Source: Beijerinckiaceae bacterium | GTDB taxonomy: Bacteria; Pseudomonadota; Alphaproteobacteria; Rhizobiales; Beijerinckiaceae | Length of the DNA: 6,982 bases | Direction: 5' to 3' | Assembly: GCA_947458675.1 (NCBI GenBank) | Contig: CANHAW010000110.1 | Span: forward strand, 1-6,982 | In this document: piece after piece, positions 1 to 6,852 of the stretch | Numbering within the stretch: the first letter of the stretch is position 1 | Layout: each line of letters opens with the position of its first letter | Program-made: the position numbers and the translations under genes | The notes under the pieces: model-generated | Seen by the model: the letters and a program-made list of their open reading frames with translations, nothing else | The model's database searches: none | Told to the model about the DNA's origin: nothing

Positions 1-401
1 AAAGCGCGGGGCGCAGATTTGGTCCTGAATCGACCTGTGGATCGCGCAAAACATGATGGACGGCGCGCAAGACCACCTCGTCGGTCTCGCGCAGGCTCGC
101 CGGATCGGCGCAACAGGCCAGGCCGGCAGCAAATCGCCGGAGGCCTAGAAGCAATGGGAGGATTTCAGTCCGGCTGGGCAACGGAGGGATCCCGGAAAAA
201 TTCTCTGCCTCTGATAATGCTTTAAAACGAAGTTGGATCCCTCGCCGCAGGCGGCTGAGGCCATATTGGCGAAAAAACCGGAGAATGGCGGGCTGGCTGC
301 GGAACGCTTGCCTTCGGTCTCGGCCTCCCTTAAACGCGAGGATAACGCGCGAAAGCGCAGGCTCGGGCCATGCCGGGCCAGAACCCGTTTTCAGGATCCG
401 C
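1..401. other. Upstream region of fabI, no confident gene
   Basis: No gene can be supported here. Positions 29-148 on the plus strand form a short open frame with GC-rich third positions ending in TAG at 146-148. It could be the tail of an upstream gene, but TGA at 26-28 closes the frame on the left. One minus-strand frame over 1-120 also reads as plausible protein, and the two cannot be told apart. After about 150 the sequence looks non-coding and AT-richer around 195-230, with a GATAAT hexamer at 213-218 but no convincing -35 box. A GCGC-GAAA-GCGC stem-loop lies at 347-358. A 7-base direct repeat, CGGGCCA, occurs at 364-370 and 374-380, exactly 10 bases apart. The stretch probably contains the fabI promoter and leader. 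Confidence 0.4.
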
Positions 402-1232
402 ATGACTCAGCCTGTCGATTTAACCGGCATTCTTGCCGGCAAGCGTGGCCTCGTAATGGGCGTCGCCAATAATCGCTCGATTGCCTGGGGCATCGCCAAG
501 GCCGCGCGCGCCGCCGGCGCCGAGCTTGCCTTCACCTATCAGGGCGATGCGCTGGAAAAGCGCGTGCGCCCGCTCGCCGCCGAACTGGGCGCCGCCGTCG
601 TCGGCCAATGCGACGTCACAGATGGCGCCTCGATGGATGCGGTTTTCGAGGAAGTGAAACGCCTGTGGGGCAAGATCGACTTTGTCGTCCATTGCATCGC
701 TTTCTCCGACAAGGATGAATTGACCGGCCGCTATGTCGACACCAGCGAGGCCAATTTCAACAAGTCGCTCAATATCTCCTGCTATTCCTTCACGGCCGTG
801 GCGCAGCGCGCTGAAAAGCTGATGAGCGATGGCGGCTCGCTGCTGACGCTGTCTTATTACGGCGCTGAAAAATGGATGCCCCATTACAATGTCATGGGCG
901 TGGCCAAAGCAGCGCTTGAGGCCTCCGTCCGCTATCTTGCTGCCGATCTCGGCGAGAAGAACATTCGCGTCAATTGCATTTCATCCGGGCCGATCAAGAC
1001 GCTTGCGGCCTCGGGCATCGGCGACTTCCGTTATATTCTCAAGTGGAACGAATATAATGCGCCTCTGCGCCGCACGGTGACGATCGAAGAAGTGGGCGAA
1101 ACAGCGGCCTTTCTTCTCTCCGACATGTCGCGCGGCATGACGGGTGAAATCCTGCATGTGGATGCGGGTTATCATGTCGTGGGCATGAAAAATCCCTCCG
1201 CTCCCGACATTACGGTCGCCGGCAAGGATTGA
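402..1232 (+). CDS. fabI: Enoyl-[acyl-carrier-protein] reductase (NADH), FabI
   Basis: A 276-aa FabI of the short-chain dehydrogenase/reductase superfamily. It catalyses the last, NADH-dependent step of each round of type II fatty acid elongation, reducing trans-2-enoyl-ACP to acyl-ACP in the cytoplasm. The cofactor-binding segment GVANNRSIAWGIA lies at residues 20-32. The catalytic Tyr-(x)6-Lys pair is Tyr162 and Lys169, preceded by the SYYG stretch at 151-154 and followed by GPIKTLAASGI at 196-206. Ala100 occupies the position of E. coli Gly93, in the triclosan pocket; alanine there is, as I recall, usual in this bacterial group. The ATG at 402 is chosen because AGGA at 393-396 sits 5 bases upstream and the protein then begins like other FabI proteins; the frame is open further upstream to 285 but that extension is not FabI-like. 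The next gene starts 35 bases after the stop, so the two are probably co-transcribed. Confidence 0.97.
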   Translation: MTQPVDLTGILAGKRGLVMGVANNRSIAWGIAKAARAAGAELAFTYQGDALEKRVRPLAAELGAAVVGQCDVTDGASMDAVFEEVKRLWGKIDFVVHCIAFSDKDELTGRYVDTSEANFNKSLNISCYSFTAVAQRAEKLMSDGGSLLTLSYYGAEKWMPHYNVMGVAKAALEASVRYLAADLGEKNIRVNCISSGPIKTLAASGIGDFRYILKWNEYNAPLRRTVTIEEVGETAAFLLSDMSRGMTGEILHVDAGYHVVGMKNPSAPDITVAGKD

Positions 1233-1267
1233 TCCGTGACGCGGGATTGCTCAGGCTTGTCCGCGTC

Positions 1268-1873
1268 ATGATGTTCGAATTGCGCCATCGCCTCGTCTTT
1301 TTGCGCCACGGTGAAACCGACTGGAATGCGCAAGGCCGCCTGCAGGGCCATGCCGATATTGCACTCAATGGACGCGGCGAGGCCCAGGCTGAAGAAGCGG
1401 GCAAGATTGTCGGGCGCATTCTGGGTCGCGATATCGCGCGCCTTTCCGGCTTTGATTATGTCGCCTCGCCGCTGGTCCGTGCGCGCCGCACGATGGAGCT
1501 GGCGCGCGGCTCTCTCGGGCTCGATCCTTTCACCTACCGTCTCGATGACCGGCTGAAGGAAATGTCCTTCGGTCGCTGGGAGGGCTTCACCTGGCCTGAG
1601 GTGAAAGCAGCCGATCCCGATATGGCCGACCGTCGCGAGGCCGATAAATGGTTTCTCCAGCCGCCCGGCGGGGAAAGCTATGCCATGCTGGCCCAAAGGC
1701 TGCAGCCTTGGCTTGAGACGATTGCTTGCGACACGGTTGCGGTGGCTCATGGCGGGGTTGCGCGCTGCCTGATGCATCTGCTCGGCGGGGCAGCGACGGA
1801 ACGCGCGCCCATGTCAGACATTTGGCAGGGCAGGGTTCTCGTTTTCGAGGCCGGTTCCTACCGCTGGATATGA
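1268..1873 (+). CDS. Histidine phosphatase family protein (phosphoglycerate mutase-like)
   Basis: About 201 aa, a branch-1 histidine phosphatase of the type often annotated GpmB or 'phosphoglycerate mutase'. The catalytic signature LRHGETDWN places the phospho-acceptor His at residue 14. Arg71 in SPLVRARRT, Glu98 in KEMSFGRWEG and the second His161 in VAHGGVAR complete the usual active site. The family removes phosphate from small molecules through a phospho-histidine intermediate, and the substrate cannot be told from sequence. Tandem ATGs at 1268 and 1271 are the likely starts. A longer frame begins with TTG at 1229, overlapping the fabI stop, but its extra residues are not family-like. There is no strong ribosome site (AGG at 1253-1255 is distant), so translation may depend on coupling to fabI. 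It lies between fabI and, in the presumed ancestral order, aroC. True mutase activity is doubtful. Confidence 0.9.
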   Translation: MMFELRHRLVFLRHGETDWNAQGRLQGHADIALNGRGEAQAEEAGKIVGRILGRDIARLSGFDYVASPLVRARRTMELARGSLGLDPFTYRLDDRLKEMSFGRWEGFTWPEVKAADPDMADRREADKWFLQPPGGESYAMLAQRLQPWLETIACDTVAVAHGGVARCLMHLLGGAATERAPMSDIWQGRVLVFEAGSYRWI

Positions 1874-1894
1874 TGCAAAAGAGGTGCAGGGGCT

Positions 1895-1910
1895 TGGCAT
1901 TCATATGCCA
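1895..1910. repeat. Inverted repeat just after the phosphatase gene
   Basis: TGGCAT at 1895-1900 and ATGCCA at 1905-1910 form a perfect 6-bp stem around the 4-base loop TCAT, 21 bases after the phosphatase stop. It could be a weak terminator for the fabI-phosphatase transcript or a protein-binding site near the pls promoter. It lacks a run of T on the downstream side, so intrinsic termination is not well supported. Confidence 0.35.
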
Positions 1911-1946
1911 TTCACGCGCTTTCTGGATTATCCTTCAAGCGGCGGT

Positions 1947-1971
1947 CCGGCTCTGGGGATTCGGGAGCCGG
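1947..1971. repeat. Inverted repeat in the pls leader
   Basis: CCGGCTC at 1947-1953 pairs perfectly with GAGCCGG at 1965-1971 around an 11-base loop. It is a GC-rich 7-bp stem with no T tract after it. It may be part of a structured 5' leader of the pls-like gene or a terminator of the upstream operon; the sequence does not decide. Confidence 0.4.
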
Positions 1972-1978
1972 CGTTGAG

Positions 1979-2133
1979 AGGGAGGGCATGAGTCTGACAT
2001 GACCGTCGGCGGCGGCGCCTTGGTGCTGATCGCTTGCACAAGCCGGAGCCCCAAAGAGCCCGACGGTCGCGGCAGCCGAAAACGGCATCATGACCCATTA
2101 TCCGCAGGACGACCCAACCCTTTCCGGAAATGA
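1979..2133 (+). other. Possible leader ORFs overlapping the start of the pls-like gene
   Basis: A strong purine-rich, Shine-Dalgarno-like run (AGGGAGGG, 1979-1986) precedes a four-codon ORF (ATG at 1988, TGA at 2000-2002). Its stop overlaps a second ATG at 1999 (ATGA). The second frame runs 44 codons to TGA at 2131-2133, overlapping the first 44 bases of the pls-like gene in another frame. The pls start itself lacks a ribosome site. The encoded 44-residue peptide resembles nothing I recognise: it is arginine- and proline-rich at its end and has a hydrophobic patch near the start without preceding positive charge. It may be chance; its only merit as a candidate is the ribosome-site and start-codon arrangement. 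Confidence 0.15.
2001..2068. repeat. Long-range inverted repeat in the pls leader
   Basis: GACCGTCGG at 2001-2009 is perfectly complementary to CCGACGGTC at 2060-2068, giving a 9-bp GC-rich stem with 50 bases between the arms. The intervening bases can form further imperfect pairing. In RNA this would close a large stem-loop ending 21 bases before the ATG at 2090. A small GCCG-AAAA-CGGC hairpin at 2075-2086 follows and occupies the place where a ribosome site would normally be. Together they suggest a structured leader that could affect translation. Confidence 0.45.
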
Positions 2134-5100
2134 GACGCAAGCCTTGGCTGTCCTGCGCGGTGAAGCGCGACCGGATTTCCTGCGCGATGAATTGCTCGCC
2201 GAAATTTTCGCCGCCACAGTTGCAACTGCCCCCGGTGCGATCTGCCATATTGTCGATGGCGAGCACTTCACTTACGCGCAGGTCGATGCGGCTGCCACGG
2301 CCATGGCGCGCGGATTGTTGCGGCGTGGCGTCAGGCCGGGCGATGTTGTGGGCCTTTGGATGCCGCGCGGCGGACATTTGCTCACCGCCCAGATCGCCAT
2401 TGCCAAGACGGGAGCCGCCTGGCTGCCTTTCGATGCAGATGCACCGCCTGAGCGCATTGCTGTTTGTCTCGCAGATGCGAGTGCGCGTCTTTTGCTCGCC
2501 GCTCCCGCCGACCCGGTGCTCGACATGCCCTGCGCCATTGTCGCGCGCGAGGATCTGATCGACGACAATGATCATTCGCCTGTCGATGCGCGTACGCTTG
2601 GCGCGCGCGCGGATCAGCCTGCCTATATGATTTATACGTCCGGCTCGACCGGTGTGCCCAAGGGCATTGTCATCACCGGCCGCAATATTTGTCATTATTT
2701 GCGCGCCGCCAATGCGGTCTATGACATTACTGGTTCAGACATTGTCTTCCAGGGTGCCTCGGTTGCTTTCGATCTCTCGATGGAAGAGATCTGGATCCCC
2801 TATCTCGTCGGCGCAACCCTGTTTGTTGCTACGCCCAAGATCATCGGCGAGACGGATCGTCTGCCCGATGTGATGGATGAAGCCGGCATTACCGTGCTGG
2901 ATACAGTGCCGACATTGCTTGCGATGTTGCCGCGCGATGTCGCGTCATTGCGTTTGATTCTTCTGGGCGGCGAAGCCTGCCCGCCAAGCTTGCCGCAAAA
3001 ATGGAATCGTCCCGGCCGTCGCATCTTCAATACCTATGGCCCAACGGAAGCTACTGTCGTTGCCACGGCTGCTGAATTGCGGCCGGATGAAAAAGTCACG
3101 ATTGGCGGGCCAATTCCGAATTATTCCTGCTATGTCGTCGATGATGCGCTCAATCTTGTCGGTCGCGGCATTGAGGGAGAATTGCTGATCGGCGGGCCCG
3201 GTGTTGCCAAGGGCTATCTCAACCGCGCGCCATTGACGGCAGAAAAATTCATCGCCAATCCCTTCGCCAGCGATGCAGGCGATCCGGTTCTCTATCGCTC
3301 CGGCGATGCCGTGGTGATGGAAGCCAATGGCGATATCAGCTTTCGCGGTCGCATCGACGATCAGGTGAAAATTCGCGGCTTCCGTGTTGAGCTGGGCGAG
3401 ATCGAAGCCAAGCTCGAAGAGATTCCAGGCATTGCGCAGGCAGCTGTCGTCTTGCGCAAGGATGACGATATCGATCAGCTCGTGGCCTTTCTTGTCACCG
3501 ACAAAGCCGCGCAGGTGACGATCGATCCGCGCAATCTGCGCATTATGCTGCGCGAGAGATTGCCCGCCTATATGGTGCCGTCGCGTTTCGAGAGTTTGAA
3601 CGAATTGCCGCGCCTGTCATCGGGCAAGATCAATCGCAATGAGCTGAAACGCGTGGCGCTGGAGAGCCAAGCCTCAAGCGAGGAGCAGGAAGAGCCGCGC
3701 ACACTGACCGAGGCCAAATTGCTGGAGGCGGCGAAAGCCGTGCTGCCGCCCCAGGCCATTCCTTTCGATGCAGATTTTTTTACCGATCTTGGCGGGCATT
3801 CTTTGCTGGCCGCGCGTTTCGTCTCGCTGGTGCGTCAGCATCCGGGGCTTGAAGGCATGACGCTGCAGGATGTCTATGCGACGCGCAATCTGCGCGCCAT
3901 GGGCGAAATGCTGGATCATAAATTTGCCCATGTTGCAGCCCCGCGCGATCTTTCCTTTGCGCCGCCCCCCTTCCGCCGGCGTTTCCTCTGCGGTCTGGCA
4001 CAAGCTGCGGTTCTGCCCTTCATCATCGCCTTGATGACGGCGCAATGGCTGGGCGTTTTCATTTCCTACATGCTGCTGACAAGTCCGGAGGCGAGCCTTC
4101 TCTCGGAAGTGGTGTCGCTGTTTGGCGTTTATGTCTGCATCACGATCACGACGATTGCGCTCGCCATCGGCGGCAAATGGCTGATCATCGGGCGCACCAA
4201 GCCCGGCCGCTATCCGCTCTGGGGCACATATTATTTTCGCTGGTGGCTGGCGCAGCGCCTGATCGGTCTCACCCATTTGAAATGGTTTCAGGCCTCGCCA
4301 CTCATGCGCGTCTATCTGCGCGCCATCGGCGCGAATGTGGGTGACGATGCCATTATCAGCGATTTCGAATCCGGTGCGATCGATCTCATCACATTCGGCG
4401 ATGCCTGCTGCATCGGCGGCAAGGTCGAGATCGCCACTGCACGCGTTGTCGGTTATGAGCTCATCATCGAGCCGGTCGTCATCGGTCGCGATGCTTATGT
4501 CGGCTCATCCTGTGTGATCGAAGGCGGAGCCTCGCTGGGCGATGGTGCAGAGATCAGGGATCTCACCTCCGTTCCAGCCGGTGCCCATATTCCAGCCTAT
4601 GAAATCTGGGATGGTTCGCCCGCCTGCAAGGTCGCCGAACGCGATCCGGCTACTGTCGAGGAATTTCCCAAGGCCACGCCGGCACATCGGGCACCCCAGA
4701 CCTTCTGCTACACGGTCGCCATGCTGGCGATCCCGCCGATCGGCATGTTGCCGATCTTTCCGGCTTTCTGGTTTTTCAATCAGCTCGATGAATGGATCGG
4801 CATCGCCTCGCTCGATCGCACTTATTACATGCTGTCGATCCCCTTCCTCGCCTGGCCGACCGCTTTCGTCATGGTGCTGGTCACGGTTGCTTTCATCATC
4901 TGCGTGCGCTGGATTGTTTTGCCGCGCGTCAAAGAGGGCCGCTATTCGGTCCATAGCTGGTTTTATTTCCGCATGTGGGTTGTGGCCCTTGCCACCGAGA
5001 TCACGCTGGAGACGCTGACTTCGCTTTTTGCCACCATTTACATGCGCGCCTGGTATCGCCTGATGGGAGCCAAGATCGGCAAGGGCGCGGAAATATCGAC

Positions 5101-6127
5101 CAATCTCGCGGGCCGTTTCGATCTCGTCGAGATTGGGGAGAAAAACTTTATCGCCGATGAAGTCATGCTGGGCGATGAAGATATACGCCGCGGCTGGATG
5201 ATCCTGCGCAAGGTCAAGACCGGGCCGAATGTCTTTGTCGGCAATGATGCCGTTGTGCCGCCGGGCTCGATCATTCCAAAAGGCGCGCTGATCGGCATCA
5301 AGTCGAAGCCGCCGGAAAACCATGAGATTGGCGAGAATGATACATGGTTCGGCTCGCCGCCGATGAAATTGCCGGTGCGCCAGAAATTCGATGCGCTGTC
5401 GGAAAACTGGACCTATGAGCCCCCCTTCTGGAAGAAGGCCGCACGCGCTTTGTTCGAGGCCGTGCATGTTTCGCTCTCGACCATGCTGTTCATCACATTC
5501 GGCACATGGGCGGTGGAATATTTCGGCCCCTCTTTGCTGGCCGGGGAATGGGACGATCTCTTCGCCAATTTCGTTGCCGCCTCCATGCTGATCTCGATTG
5601 CCGTGACTTTGGTCGTCGTGGTTTTCAAATGGATCACCATCGGGCGCTACATGCCTTTGATGAAGCCCATGTGGTCATGGTGGGCCATGCGCACGGAAGC
5701 CGTCGCAGTGCTCTATTGGGGGCTTGCCGGTAAAGTGCTGATCGAACATTTGCGCGGCACGCCCTTCCTGCCATGGGTGATGCGCCTGTTCGGTACAAAA
5801 ATGGGCCGCGGCGTTTATATGAACATGACCGACATTACGGAATTCGATTGCGTCAGCGTCGGCGATTTCGTGTCGCTCAATGGCAGCTGCGCGCTGCAGA
5901 CGCATCTTTATGAAGATCGCGTCATGAAAGTCGGGCGCATCCATGTCGGCACGGGCGTGACGGTCGGCGCAAATGCCACCGTTCTTTACGATACGCAGAT
6001 CGGCGATTATGCGCAGCTGGGCCCGCTCACCATCGTCATGAAGGGCGAGCATATTCCCCCCCACACTCAATGGATCGGGGCTCCCGCGCAGCCGGCAGCC
6101 GCGCGGGAAGTGGCGCATGCAGGCTAG
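2090..6127 (+). CDS. pls: Pls/PosA-family membrane nonribosomal peptide synthetase (homo-poly-amino-acid synthetase)
   Basis: A 1345-aa enzyme predicted to activate one amino acid and polymerise it iteratively at the cytoplasmic membrane, as epsilon-poly-L-lysine synthetase does. The adenylation domain spans about 35-520: YTSGSTGVPKG at 182-192, NTYGPTE at 314-320, YRSGD at 402-406, GRIDDQVKIRGFRVE at 420-434, and Lys513 in SSGKINRNE. The thiolation domain (540-610) carries LGGHS at 567-571, with Ser571 for phosphopantetheine. The rest holds three helix pairs (about 636-662/669-701, 873-897/913-943, 1124-1148/1158-1184), each followed by a hexapeptide-like module (about 745-845, 990-1090, 1236-1335). 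No canonical condensation (HHxxxDG), epimerase or thioesterase domain is seen. Specificity residues by eye are D228, L229, E232, D271, L291, G293, T315, V323, V324 and K513, compatible with a basic amino acid such as lysine, ornithine or diaminobutyrate. ATG 2090 is the first start after an in-frame TGA at 2027 and has no clear ribosome site. The symbol is by family; the product is unproven. Confidence 0.93.
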   Translation: MTHYPQDDPTLSGNETQALAVLRGEARPDFLRDELLAEIFAATVATAPGAICHIVDGEHFTYAQVDAAATAMARGLLRRGVRPGDVVGLWMPRGGHLLTAQIAIAKTGAAWLPFDADAPPERIAVCLADASARLLLAAPADPVLDMPCAIVAREDLIDDNDHSPVDARTLGARADQPAYMIYTSGSTGVPKGIVITGRNICHYLRAANAVYDITGSDIVFQGASVAFDLSMEEIWIPYLVGATLFVATPKIIGETDRLPDVMDEAGITVLDTVPTLLAMLPRDVASLRLILLGGEACPPSLPQKWNRPGRRIFNTYGPTEATVVATAAELRPDEKVTIGGPIPNYSCYVVDDALNLVGRGIEGELLIGGPGVAKGYLNRAPLTAEKFIANPFASDAGDPVLYRSGDAVVMEANGDISFRGRIDDQVKIRGFRVELGEIEAKLEEIPGIAQAAVVLRKDDDIDQLVAFLVTDKAAQVTIDPRNLRIMLRERLPAYMVPSRFESLNELPRLSSGKINRNELKRVALESQASSEEQEEPRTLTEAKLLEAAKAVLPPQAIPFDADFFTDLGGHSLLAARFVSLVRQHPGLEGMTLQDVYATRNLRAMGEMLDHKFAHVAAPRDLSFAPPPFRRRFLCGLAQAAVLPFIIALMTAQWLGVFISYMLLTSPEASLLSEVVSLFGVYVCITITTIALAIGGKWLIIGRTKPGRYPLWGTYYFRWWLAQRLIGLTHLKWFQASPLMRVYLRAIGANVGDDAIISDFESGAIDLITFGDACCIGGKVEIATARVVGYELIIEPVVIGRDAYVGSSCVIEGGASLGDGAEIRDLTSVPAGAHIPAYEIWDGSPACKVAERDPATVEEFPKATPAHRAPQTFCYTVAMLAIPPIGMLPIFPAFWFFNQLDEWIGIASLDRTYYMLSIPFLAWPTAFVMVLVTVAFIICVRWIVLPRVKEGRYSVHSWFYFRMWVVALATEITLETLTSLFATIYMRAWYRLMGAKIGKGAEISTNLAGRFDLVEIGEKNFIADEVMLGDEDIRRGWMILRKVKTGPNVFVGNDAVVPPGSIIPKGALIGIKSKPPENHEIGENDTWFGSPPMKLPVRQKFDALSENWTYEPPFWKKAARALFEAVHVSLSTMLFITFGTWAVEYFGPSLLAGEWDDLFANFVAASMLISIAVTLVVVVFKWITIGRYMPLMKPMWSWWAMRTEAVAVLYWGLAGKVLIEHLRGTPFLPWVMRLFGTKMGRGVYMNMTDITEFDCVSVGDFVSLNGSCALQTHLYEDRVMKVGRIHVGTGVTVGANATVLYDTQIGDYAQLGPLTIVMKGEHIPPHTQWIGAPAQPAAAREVAHAG

Positions 6128-6136
6128 GGCGAGGAT

Positions 6137-6150
6137 GAGCGATCGCGCTC
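6137..6150. terminator. Possible bidirectional terminator hairpin between convergent genes
   Basis: GAGCG at 6137-6141 and CGCTC at 6146-6150 form a 5-bp stem with loop ATCG in the 34-base gap between the pls-like gene and the convergent antitoxin. A second stem, CCCGC (6170-6174) with GCGGG (6178-6182), lies inside the end of the antitoxin gene. Neither has a T run, so termination is suggested mainly by location. Confidence 0.25.
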
Positions 6151-6161
6151 CCTGAAGCTCT

Positions 6162-6485
6162 TCATGCAACCCGCAGCGCGGGACCTGTCTCGCGCGGACG
6201 GCGGGGGCGAACCACGATTTCGACGTCCTGATTCAGAGCGACAAGGAAGTGCATGAGGCGCTCGACCGAGAACTGACGAAAATCACCGCGCAGCATTTTC
6301 GACACATCTGGCTGCCGAATGCCAAAGGCCTCTGCCGCTTCGCGCTGCTTCAATCCGCGTTCCTTCATGAGCTTGGCGATTTTCACGACGAGCTGCGCTT
6401 TAAGAAGATGCTCTTCCGGATTGGGTAGGCCGATGTCGGCAAAAATATTGTCGCTGCCCATCTCCACCTGAATGGCTCGTTTCAT
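6162..6485 (-). CDS. Antitoxin of a HigBA-type toxin-antitoxin module, XRE-family helix-turn-helix
   Basis: A 107-aa DNA-binding antitoxin. Its opening (GSDNIFADIGLPNPEEHLLKA, 10-30) and central helix-turn-helix (about 47-66, QREAAEAFGIRQPDVSKMLR) match the XRE-like antitoxins that pair with phage Gp49-like toxins. The tail SVERLMHFLVALNQDVEIVV (73-92) is the usual end of the fold. It should bind and neutralise the toxin encoded just upstream and repress the shared promoter. The ATG at 6485 is preferred over the in-frame ATG at 6506: it overlaps the toxin stop by 4 bases (ATGA), has AAAGG about 9-10 bases upstream, and removes seven residues not typical of the family. The short basic tail (about 93-107) is unremarkable. 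Toxin-first order is as in HigBA systems. The gene converges on the pls-like gene. Confidence 0.92.
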   Translation of the reverse strand: MKRAIQVEMGSDNIFADIGLPNPEEHLLKAQLVVKIAKLMKERGLKQREAAEAFGIRQPDVSKMLRGDFRQFSVERLMHFLVALNQDVEIVVRPRRPRETGPALRVA

Positions 6486-6847
6486 CGCCCAACACCTTTC
6501 ATCCATTCTTCAGCGTCACGGAGCCGCTGCCGCACAATATCCATCTCGAATTTGGGCGTAGCGATGCCCGATTTTGATTTCTTCTGAAATGCGTGGAGTA
6601 CGAAGACCACCGAGGGAAACCTGATTGTGTAAATCATTCGATATGTGTCGCCGCGTGACGTCACCAAAACTTCTAGCGTGCCGGATGGAAGGCCCTTCAG
6701 CATCTTTGTGTGGCGATGTCGGTTCCCGGTTTGCGCAAGGTAGAGGGCATAGCCCATTTCCGCCTGCACCTCTTCGGGGAAGGAAGCGAAGTCTTTTTTG
6801 CTGGAGCCGATCCACGCGACCGGACGAGGGAAAATCTGTCTGTCCAT
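6482..6847 (-). CDS. RelE/ParE-superfamily toxin, phage-derived Gp49-like (HigB-type)
   Basis: A 121-aa toxin of the Gp49-like family. Members of the RelE/HigB superfamily usually cleave mRNA at the ribosome and halt growth until neutralised. Diagnostic stretches are VAWIGSSKKDFASFPEEVQ (10-28), GYALYLAQTG (32-41), KMLKGLPSGTLEVL (48-61), RGDTYRMIYTIRF (65-77) and VLHAFQKKSKSGIATP (83-98). Basic residues in the last stretch and in DTYR are candidates for RNA binding. Length is normal for the family and no residue seems lost, so the toxin looks intact. The ATG at 6847 is the only reasonable start and has no Shine-Dalgarno, so it may be poorly translated. It is the first gene of the two-gene operon. 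The AT-rich upstream sequence differs from the neighbouring genes, in line with mobility of such modules. Confidence 0.93.
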   Translation of the reverse strand: MDRQIFPRPVAWIGSSKKDFASFPEEVQAEMGYALYLAQTGNRHRHTKMLKGLPSGTLEVLVTSRGDTYRMIYTIRFPSVVFVLHAFQKKSKSGIATPKFEMDIVRQRLRDAEEWMKGVGR

Positions 6848-6852
6848 GAAAA

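Noticed and set aside
285..401. 39-codon N-terminal extension of FabI
   Set aside because: The frame is open, but the ribosome site at 393-396 and the known FabI beginning place the start at 402. The extension is arginine-rich and not FabI-like.
1229..1267. TTG start of the histidine phosphatase overlapping the fabI stop
   Set aside because: The added 13 residues are not family-like and ATG codons at 1268/1271 lie just before the catalytic RHG motif.
1895..1910. Strong intrinsic terminator after the phosphatase gene
   Set aside because: The stem is only 6 bp and no T run follows, so I list it only as an inverted repeat.
1928..2695. 255-codon minus-strand open frame across the pls start
   Set aside because: It overlaps the adenylation domain in antisense, has low-complexity Arg-rich composition and no motif.
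3674..4276. 200-codon minus-strand open frame under the thiolation and first membrane region
   Set aside because: It is antisense to a coding sequence with clear motifs and resembles no known protein.
4505..5467. 320-codon open frame on the minus strand inside the pls-like gene
   Set aside because: It is fully antisense to a strongly supported coding region, rich in Arg, His and Asp as antisense frames are, and shows no recognisable domain.
6486..6506. Upstream ATG (6506) for the antitoxin
   Set aside because: The ATG at 6485 overlaps the toxin stop, has a well-placed AAAGG and gives the usual family N-terminus.
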